Source: Verrucomicrobiota bacterium (GTDB lineage: Bacteria; Verrucomicrobiota; Verrucomicrobiia; Chthoniobacterales; UBA10450). Taken from it: a stretch of 6,857 bases of DNA. A program made the position numbers and the translations under genes. Position 1 is the first letter of the stretch. Each line of letters starts with the position of its first letter. The stretch lies in NCBI GenBank assembly GCA_003218735.1, contig QHOJ01000177.1:1-6857 (forward strand). The letters are read 5' to 3'. Below the pieces are notes generated by a model, which worked only from the letters and a program-made list of their open reading frames with translations, was not told the DNA's origin and made no database searches. Shown one piece after another: positions 1 to 6,734 of the stretch.

Positions 1-448
1 TTCCCTGTGGCGTCGGCCACGCCTGAAATCCGAGATCGCCCGGCGTAAAATAAAATTTCTCGTGGTAAAGCGGATCATCGGGAATATGCATCTTGCGATA
101 TTTGCCGAGCAAGTTCCCCTCGCAGTCGATGATTACGGCGGTGTTGTGATACAGGCCTGCACTGCGCTTCTCGAAAAGCGATGCGATGATCACGATGCCA
201 AGCTCCCGCGCGAGTTCGCCAAGGACGGATGTCGACTTTCCTGGGACCGCTTCCGCGAGGTCGAAATTCTTGTGGTCTTCGGTCTGGCAAAAATATTGCG
301 ACCGGAAGAGTTCCGGCAAACAAACAATCTGCGCGCCCTGTTTCGTGGCATCGCGAACGAAGCCGATGGCACGTTCGAAATTTTTCTCCGGCTGCGGGCC
401 GCACCGCATCTGGATGAGGGCAATCTTTGTTCGCTCCGGTTTTGCCAT
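1..448 (-). CDS. aguB: N-carbamoylputrescine amidase, N-terminal part (cut by window end)
   Basis: This is a nitrilase-superfamily hydrolase that splits N-carbamoylputrescine into putrescine, CO2 and ammonia in the agmatine route to polyamines; it is cytosolic. The first 149 residues are visible and begin MAKPERTKIALIQM. The catalytic Glu is E46 in CLPELF, and the catalytic Lys is K119 in GKYRKMHIPDDP. The segment EKFYFTPGDLGF (about 130-141) is characteristic of the putrescine-forming amidases, as is the Q-Y-F-C-Q-T-E-D stretch after E46. The nucleophilic Cys would follow shortly after residue 149 and lies outside the window, so intactness cannot be judged. The start at 448 is chosen because the conserved KIALIQ strand begins only 7 residues later. 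No Shine-Dalgarno sequence is seen. The preceding gene ends at 536, and the 87-bp gap is filled by a palindromic repeat, so cotranscription is possible but unproven. Another nitrilase-family amidase is the only serious alternative. Confidence 0.88.
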   Translation of the reverse strand, partial: MAKPERTKIALIQMRCGPQPEKNFERAIGFVRDATKQGAQIVCLPELFRSQYFCQTEDHKNFDLAEAVPGKSTSVLGELARELGIVIIASLFEKRSAGLYHNTAVIIDCEGNLLGKYRKMHIPDDPLYHEKFYFTPGDLGFQAWPTPQG

Positions 449-458
449 TCAGTAATTA

Positions 459-530
459 ACCACAGAGGACACGAAGAACACGAAGATGAAGATTAATTTT
501 CTCCTTCGTGGCCTTCGTGATCTTCGTGGT
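459..530. repeat. CACGAAG-rich imperfect inverted repeat (intergenic palindrome)
   Basis: The left arm (459-488) and right arm (501-530) are complementary at roughly three quarters of positions, around a 12-nt AT-rich loop. Each arm is built from short units of the CACGAAG type (CTTCGTG on the opposite arm), so it is both a long hairpin and an internal direct repeat. It fills almost the whole gap between the isomerase stop (536) and the amidase start (448). Similar ACCACGAAG-type elements are, from recollection, common between genes in Verrucomicrobiota and some other phyla. It could act as a hairpin that weakens readthrough or stabilises the 3' end of the isomerase mRNA, but there is no T-run typical of an intrinsic terminator. 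Confidence 0.7.
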
Positions 531-535
531 AAAGA

Positions 536-1144
536 TTAGTGAATCGAGTCCTCCGGCACGATCTTGATCCTTTCGATCACCACACGCTTGGTCGGTTTGC
601 TCATCTCGCCCGTGCTGTTTCTGGTCAGAGGCGTGTCACCGATCTTTTTGAGCACGTCGCCGCCTTTGATCAGTTTTCCGAACGTCGTGTATTGCCCATC
701 GAGCCGCGGAACATGCGCGAGACAGATGAAAAATTGCGATCCCGCTGAATCCGGGTCGGAGCTACGGGCCATGGAAATAACGCCCCGATCATGGGAGTGA
801 TCATTGAATTCGGCTTTGATTTCGTAACCCGGGCCGCCTTGTCCATAACTGCTTTCCTTGCCCGGATCTTTCGAATTTGGGTCGCCGCCCTGGATCATGA
901 ACTCCTTAACGATGCGATGGAAAATTGTGCCGTCGTAAAAGCCCGAACGCGCCAGTTTTTTAAAGTTCTCAATCGTATTCGGAGCTGCGTCATTCCAAAA
1001 CTGCACGACCATATCGCCTTCGCTCGTTTTAATTACCGCGACTTCGTTGGATGCATTCATCGTAGGATTCTCCGCCTTCTTTTCGTCAGCGGCAAAAACC
1101 GCTGCCCCCAACAACAGCGCCACCGCGAAGATCGACGGTTTCAT
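536..1144 (-). CDS. Exported cyclophilin-type peptidyl-prolyl cis-trans isomerase
   Basis: This 202-aa protein catalyses cis-trans isomerisation of X-Pro bonds and assists folding. Residues 1-19 look like a Sec signal peptide (Lys at position 3, hydrophobic core FAVALLLGAAVF, AxA-like cleavage near A18-A19), so it probably acts in the periplasm. A charged Lys/Glu linker precedes the cyclophilin domain (about 34-195). Active-site positions by alignment to human CypA are R77, F82, M83 and Q85 in FHRIVKEFMIQGGD, and F139 in GSQFFI. In the LDGQYTTFG block the CypA Trp121 and His126 equivalents are Arg147 and Tyr152. Such changes are common in bacterial cyclophilins and fit weak cyclosporin binding rather than loss of isomerase activity. 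It lies 98 bp after carB, across a palindrome cluster, which suggests a separate or attenuated transcript. The start at 1144 is fixed by the signal peptide; no Shine-Dalgarno sequence is visible. Confidence 0.93.
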   Translation of the reverse strand: MKPSIFAVALLLGAAVFAADEKKAENPTMNASNEVAVIKTSEGDMVVQFWNDAAPNTIENFKKLARSGFYDGTIFHRIVKEFMIQGGDPNSKDPGKESSYGQGGPGYEIKAEFNDHSHDRGVISMARSSDPDSAGSQFFICLAHVPRLDGQYTTFGKLIKGGDVLKKIGDTPLTRNSTGEMSKPTKRVVIERIKIVPEDSIH

Positions 1145-1160
1145 AATCGACCACTGACAC

Positions 1161-1183
1161 GGATGTGGCGCGCTGTCACATCC
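1161..1183. repeat. Palindrome, 7-bp arms (first of three in the carB-isomerase gap)
   Basis: Perfect 7-bp arms, GGATGTG (1161-1167) and CACATCC (1177-1183), enclose a 9-nt GC-rich loop. It begins 16 bp upstream of the isomerase start, so it lies in that gene's 5' leader. It is followed at once by two further palindromes of different sequence. It is probably a dispersed repetitive palindrome rather than an operator, since neighbouring gaps carry comparable elements. Confidence 0.55.
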
Positions 1184-1193
1184 ATCTGTTGAG

Positions 1194-1210
1194 GCAGGCG
1201 TGTCGCCTGC
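1194..1210. repeat. REP-like hairpin, GCAGGCG arms with 3-nt loop
   Basis: Perfect 7-bp arms, GCAGGCG (1194-1200) and CGCCTGC (1204-1210), flank the loop TGT. The compact stem with a trinucleotide loop has the same architecture as the hairpins around the carB insert and upstream of carB. It is strong enough to act as a transcription attenuator, but no U-tract follows on either strand. Confidence 0.65.
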
Positions 1211-1223
1211 TGGAATAACCGAT

Positions 1224-1240
1224 GCAGCCGACGCGGCTGC
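1224..1240. repeat. REP-like hairpin, GCAGCCG arms, next to the carB stop codon
   Basis: Perfect 7-bp arms, GCAGCCG (1224-1230) and CGGCTGC (1234-1240), flank the loop ACG. The carB stop codon (TAG, 1243-1245 on the minus strand) is 2 bp away. It may belong to the same repeat unit, because a TGTAGCGG-type flank next to this hairpin is familiar from dispersed palindromes (recollection). The hairpin would form at the very end of the carB coding region in the mRNA. Confidence 0.65.
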
Positions 1241-1242
1241 CG

Positions 1243-4200
1243 CTACAACTTTTCGGCGTGGTACTCCTGTAAACTGCGCACGCTCACCTTGCGCTTTTGC
1301 AACGAGTGGATTCCATTCGCGCTCGCCAGGGCTGCGCGCACCGTTGTCATGATCGGGATGCGTTGCGCGAGAGAGGCATTGCGAATGCGCACTTCGTCCT
1401 CGCGGGGGATTTTTCCGCTAGGTGTGTTGATGATGAAATTGATGTCTCCGTTTTTTACCCGGTCAAGAACGTTCGGGCGACCCTCCCTCAGCTTGAAAAC
1501 TTTCGTCACTGGAATTTGCGCTGCTGCCAACATCTCAAATGTTCCGGCCGTGGCAATGATTCCGAACCCGAGCTTTACAAATTCACGCACGACCGGCACA
1601 ACAGCCTCTTTGTCGGTGTCCTTCACACTGACGAAGACGTTTCCGCCGATGGGCAAGGGCGGCGGGGCAGCCATCTGTGATTTTGCATAGGCGAGGCCAA
1701 GATCGACATCCATCCCCATTACTTCACCGGTCGATTTCATTTCTGGGCCAAGCGAAATATCGATGCCCTCGTAACGTAGAAACGGGAAGACTGCTTCCTT
1801 CACTGAATAATGCTTCGGCACGATTTCCCCGGTAAATCCGAGCTCACGCAAGGACTTTCCGGTCATAACCTTTGCCGCGAGCTTCGCCAGCGGGACGCCG
1901 ATCGCCTTGCTTACGAACGGAACGGTGCGGGACGCGCGCGGATTCACTTCTAGGACGTAAACGTTGTGGCCTTTCACGGCGAATTGCACATTCATCAGGC
2001 CGCGCACCTTCAATTCGCGAGCCATTGCTTTTGTTGCTGCGGAAATTTCATCGAGTACTTTTTGCGGCAATGAGAACGTCGGGATCACACAGGCACTGTC
2101 GCCGCTGTGAATGCCGGCTTCCTCGATGTGCTCCATGATTGCGCCGATCACGGTGGCCTCCCCGTCAGAAATACAATCGACATCAACTTCGATGGCATCT
2201 TCGAGAAATCGGTCGATAAGTACCGGCCGGTCCGGTGTCACCTCGATTGCACTAGTCATGTAACGCCGAAGATCTTCCCCGTTGTAGACAAGCTCCATGG
2301 CACGCCCCCCGAGCACGAACGAAGGCCGCACCAGAACCGGATAACCAATTTTGTTCGCAATTGCGGCCGCCTCGTCGGTAGTCACGGCCGAGCCGCTCGG
2401 AGTCTGGCGCAACCCCAGTTTATCGAGCATGTTCGCGAACAATTGTCGATCTTCCGCAGTTTCGATGCTTTCCGGTTGTGTCCCGAGGATCGGGACGCCG
2501 GCCGCTTTCAATCCACTCGCAAGATTAAGCGGGGTTTGGCCGCCGAACTGGACGAACACGCCTTCCGGTTTTTCTTGATCGTAAATATTGAGCACGTCCT
2601 CGAGGGTGAGCGGCTCGAAATAAAGTTTGTCACTCGTGTCGTAGTCGGTCGAAACCGTTTCCGGATTCGAGTTGACCATGATTGTTTCAAACCCGAGCTC
2701 ACGCAGTGCGAAGGCCGCGTGCACACAGCAGTAATCGAACTCGATTCCCTGTCCGATCCGGTTCGGCCCGCCACCCAGGATCATGATCTTGCGTTTGCCG
2801 CTCTCGCGCCGCTCGTTCTCGTCGCCGTAAGTCGAATAGTAATACGGGGTGTAGGCTTCGAATTCCGCGGCGCAGGTATCGACAAGGCGATAAGTCGGAA
2901 GAATACCGGCGGATTTTCGCTTGTCGCGAATTTCGTTATCACTCGTCATTGTGGCGAACGCCAGTTGTCGGTCGGAAAAACCAAGTTTCTTGGCGCGGAG
3001 CAGTGGCTCTTGTTGGAAGTTAGGCTTCCAGCCTGACTCGGCGGGCAAGCTTCCAGCTTGTTTTTCTTCGCTATTGTTTTCGAGAATGCTGCGACGCCCG
3101 ATCATGAACTGATTCCTGCCCAGTCCTGCCTTTTCCGGATTCCTATCAATGTAGTCACGGCACGCCCCGAGGTGCACGCTGTCACGCACGATGGTGTCGA
3201 AGGTTTCGCTCATCCAGAGCGCGCTTTCTCTGCCGAATTCGCGGTTGATCGCACTTGCACTAAACGATTTCCAGGAGTGCAAAATCTTCGAGAGCGACTG
3301 GTTGTGAAGTGGTTTCACAATCGCGTGCACGTGATTTGGCATGACAACGAAGGCGTCGAGAACATATCGGTCGCCGTCGAAGCGCTGCAGAGCGTCCGTC
3401 ACGATTTTGGCGGCTTTAGGTTCGCGCAGCAAGCATGAGCCGTATCCCTGGTCTAGCCATTGCTCGCGTTCTTCTTCGAATCGCCGCATGTATTCGCGCG
3501 CGGTTTTCCAGTCCCATGGTTGTGGATGATGCTTTAGCCATATCGCCCGTTCTTCGTGCCATTGCTCAAAGACATCTTGCGGTATGGAATCGGCGAGTCT
3601 GAACGTGACGAAGTAAGTGGCATTGGCCTGTTCCCAATGCGGCAGATGACGATGCTTCTGAGAAACTTCACTTTGCTCATCGAATGGCTGGAAGCGCCGG
3701 TCTGGAAGACCGTCAGCCGAGTCAGGCTGGAAGCCTAACTTCCGATCGGACGAGATCCCCGCGCTACCCAAAGCGAGGGCTTCGGCGACAATCTGCTCGA
3801 CGTTCCGCAAAAACCACTTGTCGATCTTTGTGAGTTCATAGACTTCGTCGGTGGACAGACCATCCTCAAACGCTTGAGCCAGGTAAAAAATGCGTTCGGC
3901 GTTTGGAGTCGAAAGTTTCAGACGTAGCGTTTCTTGATCGACAAATCTATCCGCACCGTCACCGCACAGGCCGAAACGTTTTATCTCCAAACTGCGCAGC
4001 GCCTTTTGCAACGCTTCCTTGAACGTGCGGCCAATCGCCATCGCTTCGCCAACACTTTTCATCCGCGTCGTCAGCGTCGCGTCCGCTTGCGGAAATTTTT
4101 CGAACGTGAAGCGCGGAACTTTTACAACGCAATAATCGATCGTCGGTTCGAAACAAGCGGGTGTCTCGCGCGTAATGTCGTTTTTGATTTCGTCGAGTGT

Positions 4201-5193
4201 GTAACCGACCGCGAGTTTCGCAGCGATTTTTGCAATCGGGAAGCCGGTCGCTTTCGATGCCAGGGCGCTCGAACGCGAGACGCGCGGGTTCATCTCAATC
4301 ACAACCATGCGCCCGTTTTCCGGATTGACCGCGAACTGAATATTCGATCCGCCAGTCTCAACTCCGATCTCGCGAATGACCGCAAAGGCGGCGTCGCGCA
4401 TCATCTGGTATTCTTTGTCGGTCAGCGTTTGCGCGGGCGCGACGGTGATCGAGTCCCCGGTGTGCACGCCCATCGGATCGAAGTTCTCGATCGAACAAAC
4501 GACGACGCAGTTATCCATCCAGTCGCGCATTACTTCCATCTCGAATTCTTTCCAGCCGACGAGTGATTCATCGATCAAGACTTCACCGACTGGCGACAGG
4601 TCGAGACCGCGCGCTGCGATCTCATCAAGTTCGTCGCGATTGTAGGCAATCCCCCCGCCCATGCCGCCAAGCGTGAATGCCGGGCGAATAATGAGCGGAA
4701 ACGTCCCGATTTCGTCGGCTACGCGGTTTGCATCAACAAGCGAATGCGCCACGCCGGAGCGCGGCACCTCCAAGCCGATGCGCAACATTGCTTCTTTGAA
4801 CAGTTGCCGATCTTCTCCCTTCGCGATCGCCTGCGCGTTTGCGCCGATCAATTTCACTCCATGCCGCGTGAGCGCGCCATTACGATTCACCTCCATCGCT
4901 GCATTCAGTGCGGTCTGTCCGCCCATGGTTGGCAAAATCGCGTCCGGTTTTTCGCGTTCCATGATCGCCTCGATCACTTCTGCCGTGATTGGCTCGATGT
5001 AAGTGCGATCGGCAAACTCCGGATCGGTCATGATCGTCGCCGGGTTCGAGTTCACGAGCACGACCTGATAGCCTTCTTCGCGCAGCGCCTTGCAGGCTTG
5101 CACGCCCGAATAATCAAATTCGCAGCCCTGCCCGATCACGATTGGACCCGAGCCGATGAGCAGGATTTTCTTGAGATCGTTATTCCGCGGCAT
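1243..5193 (-). CDS. carB: Carbamoyl phosphate synthase large subunit with an in-frame transposase insertion
   Basis: CarB makes carbamoyl phosphate from bicarbonate, ammonia (delivered by CarA) and two ATP, for pyrimidine and arginine synthesis. The chosen start, [22 protein letters not shown], aligns directly with E. coli [22 protein letters not shown]. Numbered from it, the 1316-aa product has a carboxyphosphate half with ATP-grasp metal ligands E300 and N302 ([11 protein letters not shown]). The helical oligomerisation region begins near residue 400 and is interrupted at 484-727 by a RAYT element. The carbamoyl phosphate half runs from about 802 ([15 protein letters not shown]), with ligand E1082 in [13 protein letters not shown]-terminal MGS allosteric domain starts near 1180 and keeps a TxGT motif and an INTPSG motif at effector-site positions. 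Removing 243 inserted residues gives 1073 aa, the E. coli length. The longer frame beginning at 5244 adds 17 residues encoded by a REP palindrome and is rejected. No carA is nearby. Whether the fused protein works is unknown; both halves look intact. Confidence 0.95.
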   Translation of the reverse strand: MPRNNDLKKILLIGSGPIVIGQGCEFDYSGVQACKALREEGYQVVLVNSNPATIMTDPEFADRTYIEPITAEVIEAIMEREKPDAILPTMGGQTALNAAMEVNRNGALTRHGVKLIGANAQAIAKGEDRQLFKEAMLRIGLEVPRSGVAHSLVDANRVADEIGTFPLIIRPAFTLGGMGGGIAYNRDELDEIAARGLDLSPVGEVLIDESLVGWKEFEMEVMRDWMDNCVVVCSIENFDPMGVHTGDSITVAPAQTLTDKEYQMMRDAAFAVIREIGVETGGSNIQFAVNPENGRMVVIEMNPRVSRSSALASKATGFPIAKIAAKLAVGYTLDEIKNDITRETPACFEPTIDYCVVKVPRFTFEKFPQADATLTTRMKSVGEAMAIGRTFKEALQKALRSLEIKRFGLCGDGADRFVDQETLRLKLSTPNAERIFYLAQAFEDGLSTDEVYELTKIDKWFLRNVEQIVAEALALGSAGISSDRKLGFQPDSADGLPDRRFQPFDEQSEVSQKHRHLPHWEQANATYFVTFRLADSIPQDVFEQWHEERAIWLKHHPQPWDWKTAREYMRRFEEEREQWLDQGYGSCLLREPKAAKIVTDALQRFDGDRYVLDAFVVMPNHVHAIVKPLHNQSLSKILHSWKSFSASAINREFGRESALWMSETFDTIVRDSVHLGACRDYIDRNPEKAGLGRNQFMIGRRSILENNSEEKQAGSLPAESGWKPNFQQEPLLRAKKLGFSDRQLAFATMTSDNEIRDKRKSAGILPTYRLVDTCAAEFEAYTPYYYSTYGDENERRESGKRKIMILGGGPNRIGQGIEFDYCCVHAAFALRELGFETIMVNSNPETVSTDYDTSDKLYFEPLTLEDVLNIYDQEKPEGVFVQFGGQTPLNLASGLKAAGVPILGTQPESIETAEDRQLFANMLDKLGLRQTPSGSAVTTDEAAAIANKIGYPVLVRPSFVLGGRAMELVYNGEDLRRYMTSAIEVTPDRPVLIDRFLEDAIEVDVDCISDGEATVIGAIMEHIEEAGIHSGDSACVIPTFSLPQKVLDEISAATKAMARELKVRGLMNVQFAVKGHNVYVLEVNPRASRTVPFVSKAIGVPLAKLAAKVMTGKSLRELGFTGEIVPKHYSVKEAVFPFLRYEGIDISLGPEMKSTGEVMGMDVDLGLAYAKSQMAAPPPLPIGGNVFVSVKDTDKEAVVPVVREFVKLGFGIIATAGTFEMLAAAQIPVTKVFKLREGRPNVLDRVKNGDINFIINTPSGKIPREDEVRIRNASLAQRIPIMTTVRAALASANGIHSLQKRKVSVRSLQEYHAEKL
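3015..3060. repeat. REP pair at the 3' end of the RAYT element
   Basis: Two hairpins lie side by side: AGGCT (3022-3026) with AGCCT (3030-3034), and CAAGCT (3046-3051) with AGCTTG (3055-3060). Both have a TCC loop. The outer 28 bp (3015-3042) are repeated perfectly in inverse orientation at 3716-3743. In the carB frame it is translated as [13 protein letters not shown], so the palindrome is also protein-coding. Confidence 0.8.
3061..3669 (-). CDS. REP-associated tyrosine transposase (Y1/HUH), embedded in carB with no own start or stop
   Basis: This roughly 200-aa domain cuts and rejoins single-stranded DNA at REP hairpins through a covalent phosphotyrosine intermediate. The features seen, numbered on the carB fusion from 5193, are: an N-terminal strand [11 protein letters not shown]; the HUH motif MPNHVHAIV with H621 and H623; the RAYT-typical block [10 protein letters not shown]; and [14 protein letters not shown] with the candidate nucleophile Y681, 58 residues after the second His (about 61 in IS608 TnpA). 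No stop or frameshift interrupts it. The first in-frame ATG, GTG or TTG inside the element is the ATG at 3489, already past the first conserved strand, and the frame runs on into CarB. It therefore seems to be translated only as part of CarB. An out-of-frame ATG at 3680 may be a relic of the original start, but this is a guess. Confidence 0.87.
3687..3743. repeat. REP cluster at the 5' end of the RAYT element
   Basis: The main hairpins are CGGTCT (3698-3703) with AGACCG (3707-3712), and AGGCT (3724-3728) with AGCCT (3732-3736), each with a GGA loop. A weaker GCT-GGA-AGC hairpin lies at 3687-3695. Positions 3716-3743 are the inverse copy of 3015-3042. The cluster is translated in the carB frame as [18 protein letters not shown]. 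Confidence 0.8.
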
Positions 5194-5198
5194 CTGCT

Positions 5199-5264
5199 GT
5201 GGCACAGGCATCTTGCCTGTGTTTTTCGACAGTTGAAATATCACAGGCTGGAAGCCTGTGCCAC
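5199..5264. repeat. REPIN-like element: two inverted REP palindromes between sufE-like gene and carB
   Basis: Palindrome one has arms CACAGGCA (5203-5210) and TGCCTGTG (5214-5221) with loop TCT. Palindrome two has arms CACAGGCT (5242-5249) and AGCCTGTG (5253-5260) with loop GGA. The outer 11 bp (GTGGCACAGGC, 5199-5209) return as the exact inverse at 5254-5264, so the whole 66 bp is two REPs facing each other across a 20-bp spacer. That is the definition of a REPIN. It overlaps the last base of the sufE-like stop codon and ends 5 bp before the carB start, occupying nearly the entire leader. The core CAGGCTGGAAGCCT (5244-5257) is identical to 3723-3736 at the RAYT element end. Confidence 0.8.
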
Positions 5265-5776
5265 TACGCGACTGCCGCCATCCGTTGTCGATCCAGATAA
5301 ACCTTACAAATACCTTTGATGCGCGTGAGCACGTAATAAATTGTCTGGCTGCGAATGCGGATCAATTCCGCGCCGACGATGCGCGTGACGAAATTGCTCG
5401 GCAGATCGAGAATCTCCTGAGGCGTGCAACCCTCCAGGCCCTTGCAAAGGACCGACGCCATCGCGCGGGTAAGCGTTTGCACTTCCGGCCCGAGCGTCAT
5501 GCGGATATGCGCCTTGCCGTTTTCATCGACATGGAGATAAACGCCGACCGTGTCCATGCATTCTTCATCTTTGCGAACATCGACAAGATCGAAGTTTTCG
5601 CCTTCCCGCGGCTCCTGCTTTTTCGCGTTGTCGGCGTAGGACACGAGGGTCTCGCGCCGCTCATCTTCCGGGAGCGATTCGAAAAGATTAATGATCTTGT
5701 TTAGTTTTGTAGGATACCTTTCGTCAGCGATTTCGGCAGTACCCGCCTCATCTAATTTGCCGCAACCTTTGCTCAT
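5264..5776 (-). CDS. SufE-like sulfur-acceptor protein
   Basis: SufE-family proteins take persulfide sulfur from a cysteine desulfurase and pass it on, for example for Fe-S cluster assembly. This product is 170 aa from the chosen start. The family pattern is [16 protein letters not shown], followed by the Cys-containing strand, then [32 protein letters not shown] (about 99-130, numbered from 5776). The catalytic Cys position appears to be C73 in [15 protein letters not shown]; the usual G-C-Q-S motif is replaced by E-C-M-D, so this is a divergent subfamily. The C-terminus ([16 protein letters not shown]) follows the SufE end helix but is rich in basic residues. The start at 5776 lies 7 bp after the sulfurtransferase stop, which fits an operon. 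An upstream ATG at 5842 would overlap the sulfurtransferase by 59 bp and adds only non-conserved residues. The pairing with a sulfurtransferase supports a sulfur-relay role by inference. Confidence 0.77.
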   Translation of the reverse strand: MSKGCGKLDEAGTAEIADERYPTKLNKIINLFESLPEDERRETLVSYADNAKKQEPREGENFDLVDVRKDEECMDTVGVYLHVDENGKAHIRMTLGPEVQTLTRAMASVLCKGLEGCTPQEILDLPSNFVTRIVGAELIRIRSQTIYYVLTRIKGICKVYLDRQRMAAVA

Positions 5777-5783
5777 CTCAGGC

Positions 5784-6650
5784 TTAAGCGCCCTTCTCGA
5801 TCGGAGCGCCAACTTTGTTGCCCCATTCGGTCCATGACCCATCGTAATTGCGCACCTTATCGAGCCCCAGCAGATAGGTCAGCACAAACCAGGTATGACT
5901 CGACCGCTCGCCGATTCGGCAATAAACCACCGTGTCCGTGTCCGGTTTTACGCCACACTGATCGAAATAAATTTTGGCCAGCTCTTCTGCGGGCTTGAAG
6001 GTGGCGTCATCCTTGGTTGCGGTTTTCCATGGCATGCTTTTTGCCCCGGGAACGTGACCGCCACGCAACACACCTTCCTGCGGGTACTCCGGCATGTGCG
6101 TGATTTCGCCTTTGTATTCGCCGGGCGAACGCACATCGATCAACGGCTTGCCGCTCTTGCTTTGAGCGAGTGCTTCATCGAAAAATGCGCGGATCTCCTT
6201 ATCGAACCGCTTCTTCGGCACCGGATAGTTTGTCTGCGGATATTTCGGGACCTCGCGCGTCATTGGCCGCTGTTCTGCTTTCCACTTGTCGCGGCCGCCG
6301 TTCAGAATTTTCACCTTCTCGTGCCCGAACAATCGGAAAGCCCAGAGAGCGTAGCAGGCCCACCAGTTCGCCTTGTCGCCATAGAAAATGCAAGTCGTGT
6401 CCGGCGTGATGCCGTTACGACTGCAAAGCTCGGCGAATTTTTCCGGCGAAATGTAATCGCGGATTACCGGGTCTTGCAGATCGGCGCGCCAGTCGACGTG
6501 GACCGCGCCTGGAATATGTCCGGTATCGTAAAGGAGGACGTCTTCGTTCGACTCGACGATGCGCATGGCGTCGTCCTTGAGATGTTTCTCCAGCCAATCG
6601 GTTTCTACCAAAGCTTCCGGATTAGCATATTGCGTGGGGTGTGTAGCCAT
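5784..6650 (-). CDS. Thiosulfate sulfurtransferase, two rhodanese domains (SseA/CysA type)
   Basis: This 288-aa enzyme transfers sulfane sulfur from thiosulfate, or possibly 3-mercaptopyruvate, to an acceptor such as cyanide or a protein thiol. The N-terminal rhodanese domain (about 12-130) is the usual non-catalytic one: its loop reads [12 protein letters not shown], with Asp92 where the active Cys would be. The C-terminal domain (about 150-285) has the active loop [11 protein letters not shown], with nucleophile C244 and R245, R249 and S250. It is followed by [11 protein letters not shown], a close match to actinobacterial CysA-type sulfurtransferases. CRxGxR favours thiosulfate over the CGSGVTA loop of mercaptopyruvate enzymes. 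The length is typical, and no signal peptide is seen, so it should be cytosolic. It is followed 7 bp later by the SufE-like gene, probably in one transcript. The start at 6650 gives a normal N-terminus ([20 protein letters not shown]); no Shine-Dalgarno sequence is visible. Confidence 0.93.
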   Translation of the reverse strand: MATHPTQYANPEALVETDWLEKHLKDDAMRIVESNEDVLLYDTGHIPGAVHVDWRADLQDPVIRDYISPEKFAELCSRNGITPDTTCIFYGDKANWWACYALWAFRLFGHEKVKILNGGRDKWKAEQRPMTREVPKYPQTNYPVPKKRFDKEIRAFFDEALAQSKSGKPLIDVRSPGEYKGEITHMPEYPQEGVLRGGHVPGAKSMPWKTATKDDATFKPAEELAKIYFDQCGVKPDTDTVVYCRIGERSSHTWFVLTYLLGLDKVRNYDGSWTEWGNKVGAPIEKGA

Positions 6651-6734
6651 AAGGCAAAAATTTCAATCCGGTTTCCAGTCAGAGCAAGAGGTTTTGAACG
6701 GCCGCAGCGGATGTCTGGGGAGGTTGCGCCCCGG

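Larger units (their letters stand above)
3015..3743 (-). mobile_element. RAYT-REP element inserted in frame in carB
   Basis: A 729-bp element is bounded by perfect 28-bp inverted repeats (3015-3042 and 3716-3743). Each end carries two small hairpins whose loops are TCC on one end and GGA on the other, which is the REP palindrome architecture recognised by single-strand HUH transposases. Inside is a full RAYT coding region in the carB orientation. Its length is exactly 243 codons, and there is no stop in the carB frame through either end. No target-site duplication is evident, as expected for IS200/IS605-like and RAYT-type mobility. The true ends may extend slightly beyond the inverted repeats; cleavage sites cannot be assigned from one copy. 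The host junction is between CarB residue R484 and Q727 (numbered from 5193), in a part of the oligomerisation domain that varies between CarB proteins. Confidence 0.88.

Noticed and set aside
459..530. CRISPR array or integron attC site
   Set aside because: The repeat units are too short and lack unique spacers, and no attC core sites or integrase are present.
1161..1240. Rho-independent terminator after carB
   Set aside because: The stems are strong, but none is followed by a T-run in the direction of transcription, so they are recorded as repeats only.
2107..3036. 309-codon open frame on the plus strand
   Set aside because: It lies antisense to the well-supported second half of carB, and its translation shows no recognisable domain. 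It is a shadow frame in codon-biased DNA.
3015..3743. An intein in CarB
   Set aside because: The insert has no intein splice motifs (no Cys/Ser at the first position and no terminal His-Asn before Cys/Ser/Thr). Its content and inverted ends are those of a RAYT element.
3934..4566. 210-codon open frame on the plus strand
   Set aside because: It is antisense to the conserved N-terminal ATP-grasp half of carB and is Arg-rich with no motif.
5194..5244. Upstream carB start at 5244
   Set aside because: The extra 17 residues are encoded by a REP palindrome, and homology begins exactly at the ATG at 5193.
5777..5842. Upstream start of the SufE-like gene at 5842
   Set aside because: It would overlap the conserved end of the sulfurtransferase by 59 bp and adds no SufE-like residues.
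6651..6734. Promoter or terminator between the START-like gene and the sulfurtransferase
   Set aside because: Only a 4-bp GGGG/CCCC stem and weak -35/-10 resemblances are visible, which is not enough to call either.
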